Shown: positions 10,540 through 21,469, numbered from the stretch's first letter. The stretch: DNA of 64,000 nucleotides from Nageia nagi (GCA_050084985.1 JBITNC010000001.1:10106001-10170000), one strand, 5' to 3'. The notes: generated from the sequence alone by a model not told the origin. Made by a program: numbers and translations.

Positions 10540-11600
10540 TGTGACATCCCCTTTTTCTAAAAATTAAATAAATTTGGAATCCTAGGGATTCCCTTTGGTA
10601 AATATTTTATTTATTCATGTATTTGTTATTAGTTACTTGGAATAGAAATATAATGGTCGATTGGACCCACATTATGATTCCCATGAGGGATTATTTCTTC
10701 CCAAGCTAGGATGTGTTATTTAATTTATTATTAATCCAATTGGAGATCCTAAGATGATTGTGGGAATCCTAAGCCTCATTGTAACATCAAAAATAGCATA
10801 ATGGACACCTAGAACCCAATGATGGGATCAAGCACTTACGCTAGCCTTAGGGAGGCTTTTAGATCCTCATGTTGAGCCATGATAATACCCTATCACCCAT
10901 TCATAGCTCCTAGACCCACATGGCACCTTGGACTCCCACGTTGGCATGTGTAACACCTTAGAATCCCATGTTGGTATATGTGGAACCTTGGACTCCCACG
11001 TTGGCATGTGTGGTACCTTAGACTCCCATGTTTGTATTTATGACCTCTAGGTATCCATGTTGGGCATGTTTGACCCTAGGAACCTACGTTGGAGATATTA
11101 GGCCTCCAAGTTGCTAACATTAGATTGGGGATGACTCCTAGGTGAGATCTAGATCTAGAGATATGTTATAAATAATAAAGAAGCCTCATTATAGAGATAA
11201 ACTTGATTTTGATCATTAAATCCCTTACTCTTTAGAGCTCCTCAATACTTAGCGGCATCAAGCACCCTTGGGCATGGAGCATAAGGAGAGTTTCAGAAGT
11301 TTTAGAACACCTTCTAACTAGCAGTTGAGGTAAGTGTTCATGTTGTGAGATTTTCCTACCGTAAGGCATCCATAAGAAGTCTGCACCTTTGAATCCATTT
11401 GGTGGCATTATAGAATCACATTCGACATCTTCATTGGGAGCTAGTTTGTGAGGGAGCCCTTCATTGTGGCATCCATAGATCTAGTAGTTTATTCTATAGT
11501 CATTTCATCAATAGTATCAATCCTTACATAGTTATGTACCCTATTTAGCTTCTTGGAGGCCAACCTTGAGCCCTTTTGGGCTTGGTATTATATCTTTCTC
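10540..11600 (+). repeat. Ty3/gypsy LTR (3' or solo), right end not fixed
   Basis: It begins TGTGACATCCCC directly after the purine tract, a start I associate with plant gypsy LTRs. It contains the 10922-11080 minisatellite. No primer binding site or coding region follows, so it is a 3' or solo LTR. The right boundary is approximate. Confidence 0.55.
10922..11080 (+). repeat. Minisatellite of 35-38 bp inside the gypsy LTR
   Basis: Units carry CCTTGGACTCCCACGTTGGC followed by ATGTG with drift, about four to five copies. Confidence 0.75.
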
Positions 11601-12500
11601 AACATATATCATTAATACAAATGTTGCATAGTTAATATCCATTCATTATCTCATATTGATATGTGTTTTACTTATTCATGCTTCCATATATGTAACGTTA
11701 AGAAATTTAGTATAATTATGCTTGTATAAGTGAATTGTTGGCATTCCTGAACTATTATTGATGTGTTGTGCTTGATAAATGCATTCTTAGATGTGATGTT
11801 GGTTCATAGGGGTGATATCTTGCTTGAGTAGTGCATCATTGGGCTTTCTAAAATTTAGTGTGATTTGTTTGAGACCCTAGATCAATTCATGGCATGCTTA
11901 GGATCATCATTTGATATTTATTTTATATTTTCTTGTCTAATTTCCATGTTGAGAATATTTGGGGATTTTACATCTAAGACATTCAGATGCAGGTTTTGAT
12001 ACCATTTTATTTCAGAAAACTTAAACAAGTAAAAAAATATTTTTAAGTCATCTTTATTGTAAAATTCAACTACCTTAGACATTCATCTTTCTGAAATGCC
12101 TCCAAGTTTATTAATTCAAGTTTTATATTTAATTTTAAATGTCATGGAAATAGATGCAAAATATGAAAGAACACATAAGGCATGAGAATTATTTGACAAG
12201 ATGCATGATGTAAGTATGATTTTATGAACTACATGACTATAACAAGGATTGCCTTAAACTCTTACATTTGATGAAGTTACACTTGGGAACCAACCCTAAT
12301 AGCATGATCGAATTTTAAAACATTATTCTTAGGATGAATAATTATATATACATTATTTAAGTTATTGGCCAAAATACACTAAAATATGCCAAAATATGCT
12401 AAAACAATTATATATACATCAAAATGATAACATATGCGTAAAATAAATGATAATATCCATATCAAAATATATACATCAAAATACACCTTGAATGATATAT
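11600..12500. other. AT-rich DNA, no gene seen
   Basis: No coding frame, LTR or RNA gene could be supported here. A run of CCAAAATA-type motifs occurs near 12365-12400. Confidence 0.5.
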
Positions 12501-13378
12501 ATGTCATTTTTTAAATCCTTAAAGCCACTTTTTGCATCATTTTTGCATTGAAATTTATTATTTGCATCATTTTTTGCATCTAATTTTCATAATTTGCATC
12601 AGTTTTTACATCAATTTTTTTTTAAAAAAAATCATAGAATTGTAGGTCTTTTAATTTTGTGTGATTTAAAAAAAAGAGCTCAAAATGATATTTGGATCAA
12701 AAGTTACAGCCTCTGCAAGGTACATCATTTTTATTAGGTCTTTGGGGCAATGAAATAGGTCCATTAAACAAGTTCAGGGATGGGGCTAGTAGTTTAGGTT
12801 TTAAAAATTTGAATTTATTATATATTATTTTCCTAAATAATACAATAAGGTTTTTAATGCCTTCTTCTTTATTGGTATTCAAAGGAGTTTTATTTTTTAC
12901 AACTATGGGCTTATTCTCTTTTTTCTTTTCTTCAACTATGGAGTTTTTTTTCTATGGGCTTATTCTTTTTGGGCTTCTTATCTGCCTTATGCACCATAGC
13001 TATGATCAAAACCTGAAAACTAAAGAAAAAATTAGCTAAAGTGTATGAAATGTAAGGATTATGGGGAGGGTTTGTTAATATATATAGATAGGAGAGTGTA
13101 TTTGGCTATTGGTTAATCACTTTTGGCAAAGATGGAGGACGAAATGAATGTGAGGCATCGATTGGTTGATTGATGAATAGGCAAAATATGTTTTATGTTT
13201 TCTTCGATGAAATATGATGCAAAATTTAAATCAAAATTTATGTTGGAATTTACGTCAAAAAAGGTGAAAAAATGGGAATAAAATAAAACAACGTAGGAAG
13301 ATGCAAATTAACATCAATTTTCATTTTTCAAATTTTAAGACGTAAAAAAGGACACAAATCGACCTTTTGGTAGTAGTG
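12500..13378 (-). mobile_element. Possible CACTA-type DNA transposon end
   Basis: Read on the minus strand from 13378, the sequence starts CACTACTACCAAAAGG, resembling the CACTA terminal inverted repeat. The same terminus starts at 57806 in the inverted duplicate F. Repeated TTTTGCATC-type motifs at 12520-12620 and 13205-13320 look like subterminal repeats. The opposite terminus was not found and the left limit given is a guess. A 115-codon open frame at 12692-13039 is Phe/Leu-rich and not convincing as a gene. Confidence 0.3.
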
Positions 13379-13439
13379 TTAAGATCTTGTAATTTTCTTC
13401 TTTGATACTATGGGTCATGTGTCATCAAATTCAAATGTT

Positions 13440-13674
13440 CAGATGCCATTACCTTAGTGTTAGAGGGTTGTTAGGAGTGATGTTTCATATGATTCTAAAG
13501 AGTTGCTTGCATTAGTTTCTAGGAGGCCAAGGAGTGATGTGTCATCTGATTCATAAGAGTTGCTTGCACTAATTCCTAGAAGGTTAAGGAGTGATGTGTC
13601 ATCTAATTCAGAGCCTAAGATATTTTTTGCAGGTCCTGTGAGTAGGAGTGATGTTTCATCCGATGAGGACAAGG
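13440..13674 (+). pseudogene. Exon-like fragment with RSDVSS repeats, unknown gene
   Basis: On the plus strand the sequence encodes four copies of a module with core RSDVSSDSEELLALIPRR or a shortened form, ends in SSDEDK, and is followed at 13675 by GTAAGC, a good splice donor. A matching acceptor (GCTAATGTTGCAG) lies at 17312-17324, before a stretch reading IDDSSFSSEG; element G now sits in the intervening intron-like DNA. In F the two pieces are about 110 bp apart. The opposite strand is also open (a DDTSLL repeat), and an in-frame TAA interrupts the middle. It looks like a captured gene piece. The family is unknown. Confidence 0.35.
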
Positions 13675-13764
13675 TAAGCTAATGTTATTACGTATGATGT
13701 AGAAATGTAAGATCATTTAAATTCTCACTTTAATGATATTATTTAAAATTTTTAACCTTATTTT

Positions 13765-14371
13765 TTATCCAAATTTATGTAGGAATGCAATAGAATAAAC
13801 ATATAACCATAAATATAGAAATGTAGCGGAAATAACACTTCATTCTATTAATGTCATAGAATGAAATTTGCTTACAGACAAAATGGAAAGAAAACTAGCT
13901 AGAGCACTAGTAGCTATCTCTGAGAAGAGATGTTGCAGCTACAGGATTTTTAACTCTATTACAATGAGGCTCGAGGGCCTATTTATTATTGAGAAATAAT
14001 GGAGAACCCTAAACATCCCAAAAACCTAACCTTAGGAGATGAAGTGCCAAAACTATGGACCTCGTTTGGGTAAATTGGTGTTTCAACTTCCCAGGGACGT
14101 AACTTTTGCATACTATCTCCATTTTATGCACATGATACCTCGTTGGAAAGATCTATTCGAGGACTACAAATTTTAAGATGAACTTCATTATATGAAATGA
14201 CAAATGATGATGCCCAAAAAATGTCATTTAGGGCCTCAAAATGGCTCCAAAAGTTCAGGACCAAAAAAACTGCTAAAAATAGTAAGTTATGTTGAAACTG
14301 ACAAACTAAAAGAGACAATGGTGGGAGCCCAAGTGGAATAGGTGGATGGTCACCAATATCCACCTGGATCA
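13765..14371 (-). repeat. 3' LTR of element G
   Basis: 607 bp on the minus strand. The terminal TGATCC is mutated to TTATCC at the plus-strand left end. Confidence 0.9.
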
Positions 14372-14539
14372 TTCCTCCCCCCTTAGAAAGTAATGGTCCC
14401 CATTGTGTTAAGTTCCTCCATGAGATGAGGAAAGTTTTGCTGAACTTGGTCCCTGGTGAACCACTTTCCTTGGTGTAGGAGTTGTTCGATAATGTTCGAA
14501 GTGTCCAGTAGAAGTGGGAAGTAAGGATGAAGGTGATCC

Positions 14540-15033
14540 ACATTGAAGACTAGGTGTAGTCCAAGGAATGGTGGAATCCCAAGCTCAAAATCATTGTTCC
14601 CTACAACCTTGGTGATGGTGTATAGCCTATATCAGATCGGGCGAAGCTTGCAGTGGGGTCTAGTGAGGCACTCCTTTTGCAAATGTAGCCATACTTTGTC
14701 TCCCACCTGGAAGTTGTGTGGAACCTGGTGTTGATCATGGTGCTGCTTATACTTTGCATTGGCTCTATCCAATATATCATGAACCTGTTGGTGGAGGTGT
14801 TGAATGTGCTTGATGAAGCTACTTGCTTTGTCAACTTCAGATTGGATGTGAGTTGAATCGACCTGAATTTGCCTCTTGATTTCATTATTTTCTAGAATAG
14901 AGCATTGATAGATTGATCCATTGGGTAGCAGTGCACCTGAGGTCTGATTAATTGGGTGCTTGACTTGATAGTGTAGAGGAACCCCTATGGGTGAGGTGAA
15001 GATGTCCCTGTACTCCTCCACAACCTTATCCAT
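14540..15033 (-). pseudogene. Element G: RT N-terminus joined to integrase C-terminus
   Basis: From 15033 the minus strand reads the region just before gypsy RT (VVEEYRDIFTSP, then LPNGSIYQCSILENNEI). At about 14858 it switches without a break to the integrase tail: a helical segment with LDRANAKYKQHHDQH, then GDKVWLHLQKE and the GPY/F-like module (FELGIPPFLGLHLVFNVDHL). This junction marks a deletion of roughly 2.5-3 kb of pol, judged from normal gypsy length. A stop follows the KLRPI motif. Confidence 0.82.
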
Positions 15034-15150
15034 TTATTGTTGTTGTGCAGAGGGGCCCTATCTGGAGGTCATGGCCATAGTCTTCTTCTTGCCTTGGGGG
15101 TAGATCATCAAGAAAGCAAATTTCTTGGTTTGGGAAATGAGCTTACTGCA

Positions 15151-16574
15151 TTATTTTGCAGTAACCAAAGAGTTAGCCGTAGGAGGTGGTACCTCTGGTA
15201 TCCTGTATAACTTATTTCCCAAAGTAATAATAACAACACAAGGTCGAGACTCATACACAACATGATGCTTCCACAAGTATGGTTGTCCTAATAATACATC
15301 AGTAGCATCAATAGGAGCAACATCACATAATACCTCATCTGTGAAGGGCTTGATGCTATAGGGAAGACGATCTGCTGGTTGATGCAAAGATCTCGTCCTT
15401 GGTGAAGCCACCCAATGGTGTATGGATGTGGGTGAGTGATGGTCGGCAAGCCCAACCGCTTCAAGATGTCTGCTGAAATGAGGTTCTTTTGGCTCCCATT
15501 ATCGATAAGGAACTGTACAGGGGAGCCTTTTACCCACATCTGGGAGTGGAAGAGATGTTCCTCCTCCTCTGGATCTTCCAGTTCCTCCTTCTGGACCTTT
15601 ATAGTGGCAATAATGGCATTGGGATCTGCATTAATAATTTATTTCCCAGTTTCATTCCCCTTTTCAGGTTCTAATTTAGAGTCAGAGCATGCATCTGACT
15701 TAGAAGCCCTCATCTCAGCCACTAGAGACTGCTTGGCTCGACACTCACTTGTGTTGTGAGTGGAGCTCTTATGGAACTCACACCACTTTCTTGTGTCCTT
15801 CTTTGGCTTTGTGGTGTTGTTCTTTTCTTGTGGCTTTTGATTTGCAGATCTAAAGTCTTGCTTCTTCTATTTGAATTTTTGCTCAATCTTGGTTGCATAT
15901 CGATATGCCGTACCAAGTGAGGAGATGTCGAGGAACTCCATTTCCTCCTGAATGTATTTGTGTAGATAGCTACGATACTTTAGCACCAAATGTTTCTCTA
16001 AATCTTTGATACCCAACTTTATGCGTAGGGTATGGAACAGATTCGTTAGCTCATGCACATCTTGATCCCTTTGTTGTCGTAGCGTTGTCCATTATATGTA
16101 CTTATCCTCATAGCTCCCCACAAGATAGTACTATTCCTTTATGGCATCTTAGAAAGAATTCCAAGTTGGTGTAGCTGAGAACAGAGAGGGTTCTATCTGG
16201 TCCTTGTTCTCACAGTAGGTTTCCCACCAGTCCTTAACATGGGGGGTAGCTTTGAGGAGTGCAAAAATAATCTTCTCCCTATCTAAAAAGTCATGCACAG
16301 AGAAATATCCTTCTAATAGATTCAACCATCTATCTACGGCATCAGCATCTATTTGACCCTCAAATATGGGAATGTCAAAATTTACTTGTACCTTAAAAGG
16401 AGTTGCATTGCCAGAGTGGCTACTGGATGCAGATGCACCACCAATGGGTAGCCATTGAAGGATATGAGCAAAGTTATCCATCATCACATTTCTTTGTGTT
16501 TCAAGGGCCTCCTCGAGTAATCTTTTGATAGGATCTTCTGCTCCCTCATCTTTCTTTTCATCCCCCATGGGCAT
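15151..16574 (-). pseudogene. Element G gag and protease
   Basis: Starts at the minus-strand ATG at 16574. Gag contains the retrotransposon gag signature (IFEGQIDADAVDRWLNLLEG and a KDWWETY motif), a stop near 16147, and a C-x2-H-x4-H-x4-C knuckle (CEFHKSSTHNTSEC) near 15780. The aspartic protease motif FLIDNGSQKNLIS lies near 15500 in the same frame. A frameshift near 15370 separates it from the protease C-terminal part, which runs to 15151 (DATDVLLGQPYLW). TAG/TAA stops interrupt gag at several points. Confidence 0.85.
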
Positions 16575-16700
16575 CCGTCAAGGTTTGCAAGGTTGATCTT
16601 GCAAAGGTTCCACCAGATCAAGCCCTAGCTCCTTATACCCTGACCTCGTTGGGGACATGCAAAGAAGGATTGAGAAAAAAGCAGACCTCTCTAATACCAC

Positions 16701-17307
16701 TGATCCGAATTTATGTAGGAATGCAATAGAATAAACATATAACCATAAATATAGAGATGCAACAGAAATAACACTTCATTCCATTAATGTCATAGAATGA
16801 AATTTGCTTACAGACAGAATGGAAAGAAAACTAGCTAGAGCACTAGTAGCTATCTCTGAGAAGAGATGTTGCGGCTACAGGCTTCCAACCTCTATTACAA
16901 TGAGGCTCGAGGGCCTATTTATTATTGAGAAACAATGGAGAACCCTAAACATCCCAAAAACCTAACATTAGGAGATGAAGTGCCAAAACTATGGACCCCG
17001 TTTGGGTAAATTGGTGTTTCAACTTCCCAGGGACGTAACTTTTGCATACTATCTCCATTTTATGCACATGATACCTCGTTGGAAAGATCTATTCAAGGAC
17101 TACAACTTTTAAGATGAATTTCATTACATGAATTGACAAATGATGATGCCCAAAAAATGTCATTTAGGGCCTCAAAACGGCTCTGAAAGTTCAAGACCAA
17201 AAAAACTGCTAAAAATAGTAAGTTATGCTGAAACTGACAAACTAAAAGAGACAATGGTGGGAGCCCAAGTGGAATAGGTGGATGGTCACCAATATCCACC
17301 TGGATCA
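16701..17307 (-). repeat. 5' LTR of element G
   Basis: 607 bp. On the minus strand it ends at 16701 and is followed by the primer binding site TGGTATTAGAG. Confidence 0.9.
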
Positions 17308-17329
17308 ATGTTATTGCTAATGTTGCAGG

Positions 17330-17650
17330 AACAAAATGTGTAAAGGATAGATGATTCATCCTTTTCATCTGAAGGAGTCCACTACATAACTAGATTGAAG
17401 GTGAAGCATGCGGGCTATGAATTCATTCCTTTATCTTGCAAGGATTGATCATTTTTGCATTTTGTCTTCATATTCTTTCTTCCTTATCTTCTTTCAAAGC
17501 TTGTCCATGTTCTTATCAAGCACCTTCATTCTTGCAATAGGACTCGTTACTTTCTTATGCCTAAAAGACATCACAAACACTCCTATTTGCATTTTCAAGA
17601 ACAAGGTAACGAAAAGAGATGAAAAAAATACATTACTTTTTTAAAAATAA
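17330..17650 (-). pseudogene. Exon-like fragment in leader of copy E
   Basis: The minus strand reads a Lys/Arg-rich piece (SPIARMKVLDKNMDKL, then KKIRKKEYEDKMEK) shared with C (22600-22850) and F (57100-57330). The hydrophobic open frame on the plus strand (17408-17644) is its antisense shadow. Family unknown. Confidence 0.4.
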
Positions 17651-18049
17651 CATCATTCATCCCCCTCTATTTTTAAAAAAAATAACAAGTTTACATACAT
17701 CCCCTTTTTTTTTCTAAAAAAAAAGCATTTCCTTAAAAAAATTCCTTCTTAGCATAGTAAGAATTTTTTCCTTTTTTAAAAAAAATTATTATTATTTTTA
17801 AAATAATAGGAAAAAAAATCTCTAAATTTACCCTTGAAACATAATATATTCTATTTTTTTTTTTTTAAAGTTCAAACATTTCTTTATTATTTGTGGAAAA
17901 TATAATAATACTCCTAAAATTTAAAGAAGAGTAACTTCAAAAAAAATTACAACTCCCCTAGTTTTTTAAAAAAAAATTTGCATTCTAAAAAAAACGATAA
18001 TCATCCTTGCATAATAATGAAGTAAATCAAAGCATAGGGCATTTAATTC
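17651..18049. other. A/T homopolymer-rich part of leader E
   Basis: Long A and T runs, no coding signal; matches 56700-57080 inverted. Confidence 0.6.
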
Positions 18050-18660
18050 AATTTAAGGTGAGGGGAGAGTGTCATCTAGAGTCGTTTGCATTATTCATCT
18101 TGTCAAATAATTCCTGGGTTTCGTGTATGCTTAACTACTCTTTGATGGATGTACATACCTCCTTAGAGCATCCTGGCACATGCTAGAAGAATGTTGTCAA
18201 AGGTTGCAGAGTTTAGAGGGGTGCCGAAGAACGAGGGTGAAGAAGCAGTTGTGCTCCTGTGGAGATAGTCGGTGGTAAGCTGCGTAGCGAAGGTGAAGAT
18301 GGAGAGGAAGTGGGCCGGACGAGCAGCAATCCGCAGGCAGTGTAAGCCATACGAGCAGTGTTTTAGCGGCAGGCGGTACTTAGGAAGAGAAGGAGAGCTA
18401 CATGCTAAGAAAAAATGGCTGGTGAGTACCAACACATGAGTTGGACGGATTGGCTGAGAGGGGAGCGAAATGATTGAGTCGTAGTAGGGATTCGAGGGTC
18501 GCAGGGGTGGATTAATGGTACTCAGCAGCAAGCAGTGTTTCAACAACGAGCATTGTGAGCCAGGCGAGCGATGTTTCAACAGGTGAACGATGTGAGCCAG
18601 GCGGGCAACGCTTCAGCCAGGCGGGGGGTGGTGGCAGGGGGCTCCTGAGTGGCAAGATAG
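18050..18660 (-). pseudogene. PPR-gene-derived fragment in leader of copy E
   Basis: GC-rich island in AT-rich DNA. On the minus strand it reads NSATFDNILLACARML, then an IHQRVV motif and LFDKMNN, matching the E/L-type blocks of plant PPR proteins (organelle RNA-binding factors). A proximal part (18520-18660) holds repeats of CGCCTGGCTGAAGCG type. No start codon of a gene and several stops: a captured fragment, not a gene. Related copies are at 21640-22060 and 56236-56665. Confidence 0.6.
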
Positions 18661-19276
18661 AGACCCCTCTAGCTAGTTCTTTTTTTTAAAAAAAACTTGT
18701 ATATTATTTTACTAATATATTTTATTGTAAAAAAAAAAACACTTCCATTTGAGTTTTTTATTTATTTTAACTCACAAATTTCACAAAAAAAAAATATCAC
18801 AGATAATGTCCCCCTTTTTTATAGTTAATTTACAACATTTTTATTTTATATAGTGTAAATTTTATTTTGAACAAAAAAAAAATAAAATAAATATATAACA
18901 ATAATTTCCTTTTTTTTATGGAGAAAAACAAATTTACACAAATTTACCCCTTTTTTTTAAATATCAAAAAAAATAATTATGGGTAGAAAAGGATTGCAAA
19001 TTTTTACTATTATCATAACAAATATTTAAAACATTATTGACTAATGAGCAATTTTAACAAAGAGAATTTTTGTAGTTAACAAGGAATGTTAGTACAAAAA
19101 AAATTGCCCGACAACATTGTTAAATTTTCTAAAGAAAAAATAAACTAACAAATATAAAAAAAATGTTAGTATCACAAAATGATTCAAGATGAGGAGGAAG
19201 AGGAGGAATACCTAATGAAGATGTTACATCACCAAATGAAGTAGAAAGATCCTCCAAGGAAGGCTATGGTACCAAT
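18661..19276. other. AT-rich proximal leader of copy E
   Basis: No coding signal. Contains the altered primer site at 19263-19274 (minus strand TGGTACCATAGC) and a splice-donor-like GATGTAAC near 19230 (minus strand). Confidence 0.6.
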
Positions 19277-19756
19277 TGAAAGAGATGAAACCTCCTACAC
19301 TCAAGATCACCTTGGAGTGTTCTTCTACTTCTAAGCAACAACTCAAGAGACAATCACTCAATCATACACAAGTGACACTATCATGTATAGTGGTTTCTCT
19401 CTTTCAAGAAAGTACTTCACTCTAAGCTAGATTCTATTACTTCTTAAGACTCATAAAACTCTCTTACAACATTAAAAGTCTCTCCTTCTATCGACCTACA
19501 TTCTAAGAGCATAACAATACTTCAAACTCATGAGTCATGTGTTCTATAACAAGGCCAAGATCCTTATTTATAGGACAAAATCCTACCTTAACTTACCTTT
19601 TAACCCAAGGTTTATATGAGGTAGCAATGATCAAGTTACACTTATTTAATTCTTAAATACTAAAAAGGTATTTATAAATACTTTTAGTATTTAGATGAAT
19701 TAAGTAAGTGAGACACATTTTAGATACCAAACAATAATGCATTAGAAATTCTAACA
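19277..19756 (-). repeat. 5' LTR of copy E
   Basis: 480 bp, minus strand, TGTTAGAATTTC...CTCTTTCA, followed outside by AACTA (reverse complement of TAGTT). 98.7 percent identical by eye to 55434-55913. Confidence 0.92.
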
Positions 19757-19804
19757 AACTAGAGTAACAATTTTTTTTTGGTTCACAAGTAACTACATTA
19801 AGTA
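19757..19804 (+). repeat. LINE ORF2 flank of copy E (48 bp)
   Basis: Matches 55386-55433 inverted, so E carries the same LINE insertion site as F. It runs into the N gap. Confidence 0.75.
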
Positions 19805-19904
19805 NNNNNNNNNNNNNNNNNNNNNNNNNNNNNNNNNNNNNNNNNNNNNNNNNNNNNNNNNNNNNNNNNNNNNNNNNNNNNNNNNNNNNNNNNNNNNNNN
19901 NNNN
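19805..19904. other. Assembly gap (100 N)
   Basis: Exactly 100 N, a conventional unknown-size scaffold gap. It lies between two head-to-head inverted copies (E and C). Confidence 1.
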
Positions 19905-20266
19905 ACTATTACAATTCTAAAATCCCAAAACTCTACAATCCTCCCTCATTTGAGAATAAAAAATGAGATACATCATTAAATAAGCCTTCAGAACACTCTA
20001 AAACATTGACCAAGGAACCTAAACCTCTCAATCTTTGGAAACACCAATGTTTCTTCAAATACCCTTGCTGATTCATCAAGGTGCATGCCGTTAGCAACCT
20101 AAAATCAGTAATTTGCACATCATTGGTGGCCTAAAATGGAATGCTAAAAAATTCTAGGTTTCGATCTTCGATCCGTGTTCAAGCACATATACCTTCGAAT
20201 TGAGTATTGCTTCTGAAAAGACAACCTAACACATGATCCAATTCGGATCACCTGTAGCCATTTAAT
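19905..20266. other. Spacer between E and C, unidentified
   Basis: A 61-codon minus-strand open frame (20118-19933) ends in FSNEGG; no family is recognised. No repeat shared with other parts of the window was seen. Confidence 0.4.
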
Positions 20267-20410
20267 TTAGGATTTCTACTTCCAAAATATTTCTTCTATT
20301 AGATAGATATTATCTAAATATATTAATATTTATTTTTCTTAATTAAGAATATTGTAATCATTTATTTAATGTAGTTTCCTGTCAACTAGAAAATAATTAT
20401 TACTTTACTT
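20267..20410 (-). pseudogene. LINE ORF2 fragment flanking element C
   Basis: Matches 55279-55433, where it joins the LINE reverse transcriptase. On the minus strand it encodes a decayed FWKxKxR-type motif of the ORF2 linker. It ends in TACTT, a mutated form of the TAGTT duplication, next to the C LTR. Confidence 0.65.
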
Positions 20411-20881
20411 TGTTAGAATTCCTAATGCATTATTGTTTGGTATATAAAATGTGTCTCACTTACTTGATTCATCTAAATACTAAAAGCATTTATAAATACC
20501 TTTTTAGTATTTAAGAATTAAATAAGTGCAATTTGACCATTCTTACCTCATGTAAACCTTGGGTTAAAAGGTGAGTTAAGGTGGGATTCTCTCTTATAAA
20601 TAGAGGGCTTGACCTTGTTGTAAAACATATGAGTTTGAAGTATTGTTATGCTCTTAGAGTGTAGGTTGATAGAAGGAGATAATTCTAATATTGTTAGAGT
20701 TTTGTAAGTTTTGATAAGTAATAGAATCTAGCTTAAAGTGGAGTACTCTCTTGATAGAAAGGAACCACTATACATGATTGTCTCACTTGTGTATGATTGA
20801 ATGATTGTCTCTTGAGTTGTTCTTTAGAAGTAGAAGAACACTCCAAGGTGATCTTGGGTGTAGGAGATTTCATCTCTCTTA
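20411..20881 (+). repeat. 5' LTR of element C
   Basis: 471 bp, TGTTAGAATTCC...TCTCTTA, with a TATAAATA box at 20595-20602. Confidence 0.9.
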
Positions 20882-20883
20882 AT

Positions 20884-20895
20884 TGGTACCATAGC
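20884..20895 (+). other. Altered primer binding site, element C
   Basis: TGGTACCATAGC stands where TGGTATCAGAGC is expected. The same two substitutions occur in E (19263-19274) and F (55916-55927). Confidence 0.7.
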
Positions 20896-21469
20896 CTTCC
20901 TTGGAGGATCTTCCTACTTCATTTGGTGAGGTAACATCTTCATTAGGTATACCTCCTCATCTTGAATCATTTTGTGATACTAACATTTTTTTGATATATG
21001 TTAGTTCATTTTTTCTTTAAAAAATTTAACAATATCGTTGGGCAATATTTTTTGTGCTAACATTCATTGTTAACTACAAAAATTCTCTTTGTTAAAATTG
21101 CTCATTAGTCAATAATGTTTTAAACATTTGTTATGATAATAGTGAAAAATTGCAATCCTTTTCTACCCTGTAATTTTTTTTTGATATTAAAAAAATAGGG
21201 TAAATTTGTGTAATTTTTTTTTCTCCATAAAAAAAGGAAAATTATTGTAATATACTTATTTTATTTTTTTTGTTCAAAATAAAGTTTACATTATGTAAAA
21301 TAAAAATGTTGTAAATTAACTATAAAAAAAGGGGACATTGTCTGTGATGTTTTTTTTTTGTTAAATTTGTGAGTTAAAATAAAAAAATCAAATGGAAGTG
21401 TTTTTTTTTACAATAAATATATTAGTAAAATAATATCCAAGTTTTTTTTTAAGAAAACTAGCCGGTAGG

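Larger units (their letters stand above)
13765..17307 (-). mobile_element. Ty3/gypsy element G, internally deleted, minus strand
   Basis: Two 607-bp LTRs (13765-14371 and 16701-17307) with TGATCC...GGATCA ends bracket a 2.3-kb interior. On the minus strand the order is primer site (TGGTATTAGAG, one base off the Met-tRNA consensus), gag, protease, the first part of RT, then the C-terminal part of integrase, and a polypurine tract AAGGGGGGAGGAA just before the 3' LTR. The core of RT, all of RNase H and most of integrase are missing, so the element is non-autonomous. Flanks are ATTTT (13760-13764) and ATGTT (17308-17312), a target duplication with one mismatch; F keeps the unoccupied site. The LTRs differ at about 27 of 607 positions. 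Confidence 0.9.
13379..19756 (-). mobile_element. Copia copy E (LTR plus leader), minus strand, truncated, with G inserted
   Basis: Reading on the minus strand: 5' LTR (19756 to 19277), altered primer site, leader with a PPR-derived patch (18660-18050), an exon-like fragment (17650-17330), then 13764-13379, which also occurs in F. It lacks gag and pol. It is an inverted duplicate of F (55434-57805): the LTRs differ at only 6 of 480 positions, and 13379-13764 at about 14 of 385. Gypsy element G (13765-17307) sits in E but not in F, where the empty site is intact. F in turn lacks about 490 bp corresponding to roughly 18490-18985. Confidence 0.82.

Noticed and set aside
11555-11620. TTGGTATTATA near 11570 as a primer binding site after the gypsy LTR
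   Set aside because: Only the first eight bases fit, no CA end precedes it and no gag follows.
12692-13039. 115-codon frame with hydrophobic C-terminal half
   Set aside because: Built from T-rich low-complexity DNA; no family and no supporting context.
17408-17644. Hydrophobic 78-codon plus-strand frame, also seen at 57324-57088 and 22762-22520
   Set aside because: It is antisense of the Lys/Glu-rich exon-like fragment; Phe/Leu/Ser-rich content is expected from that.
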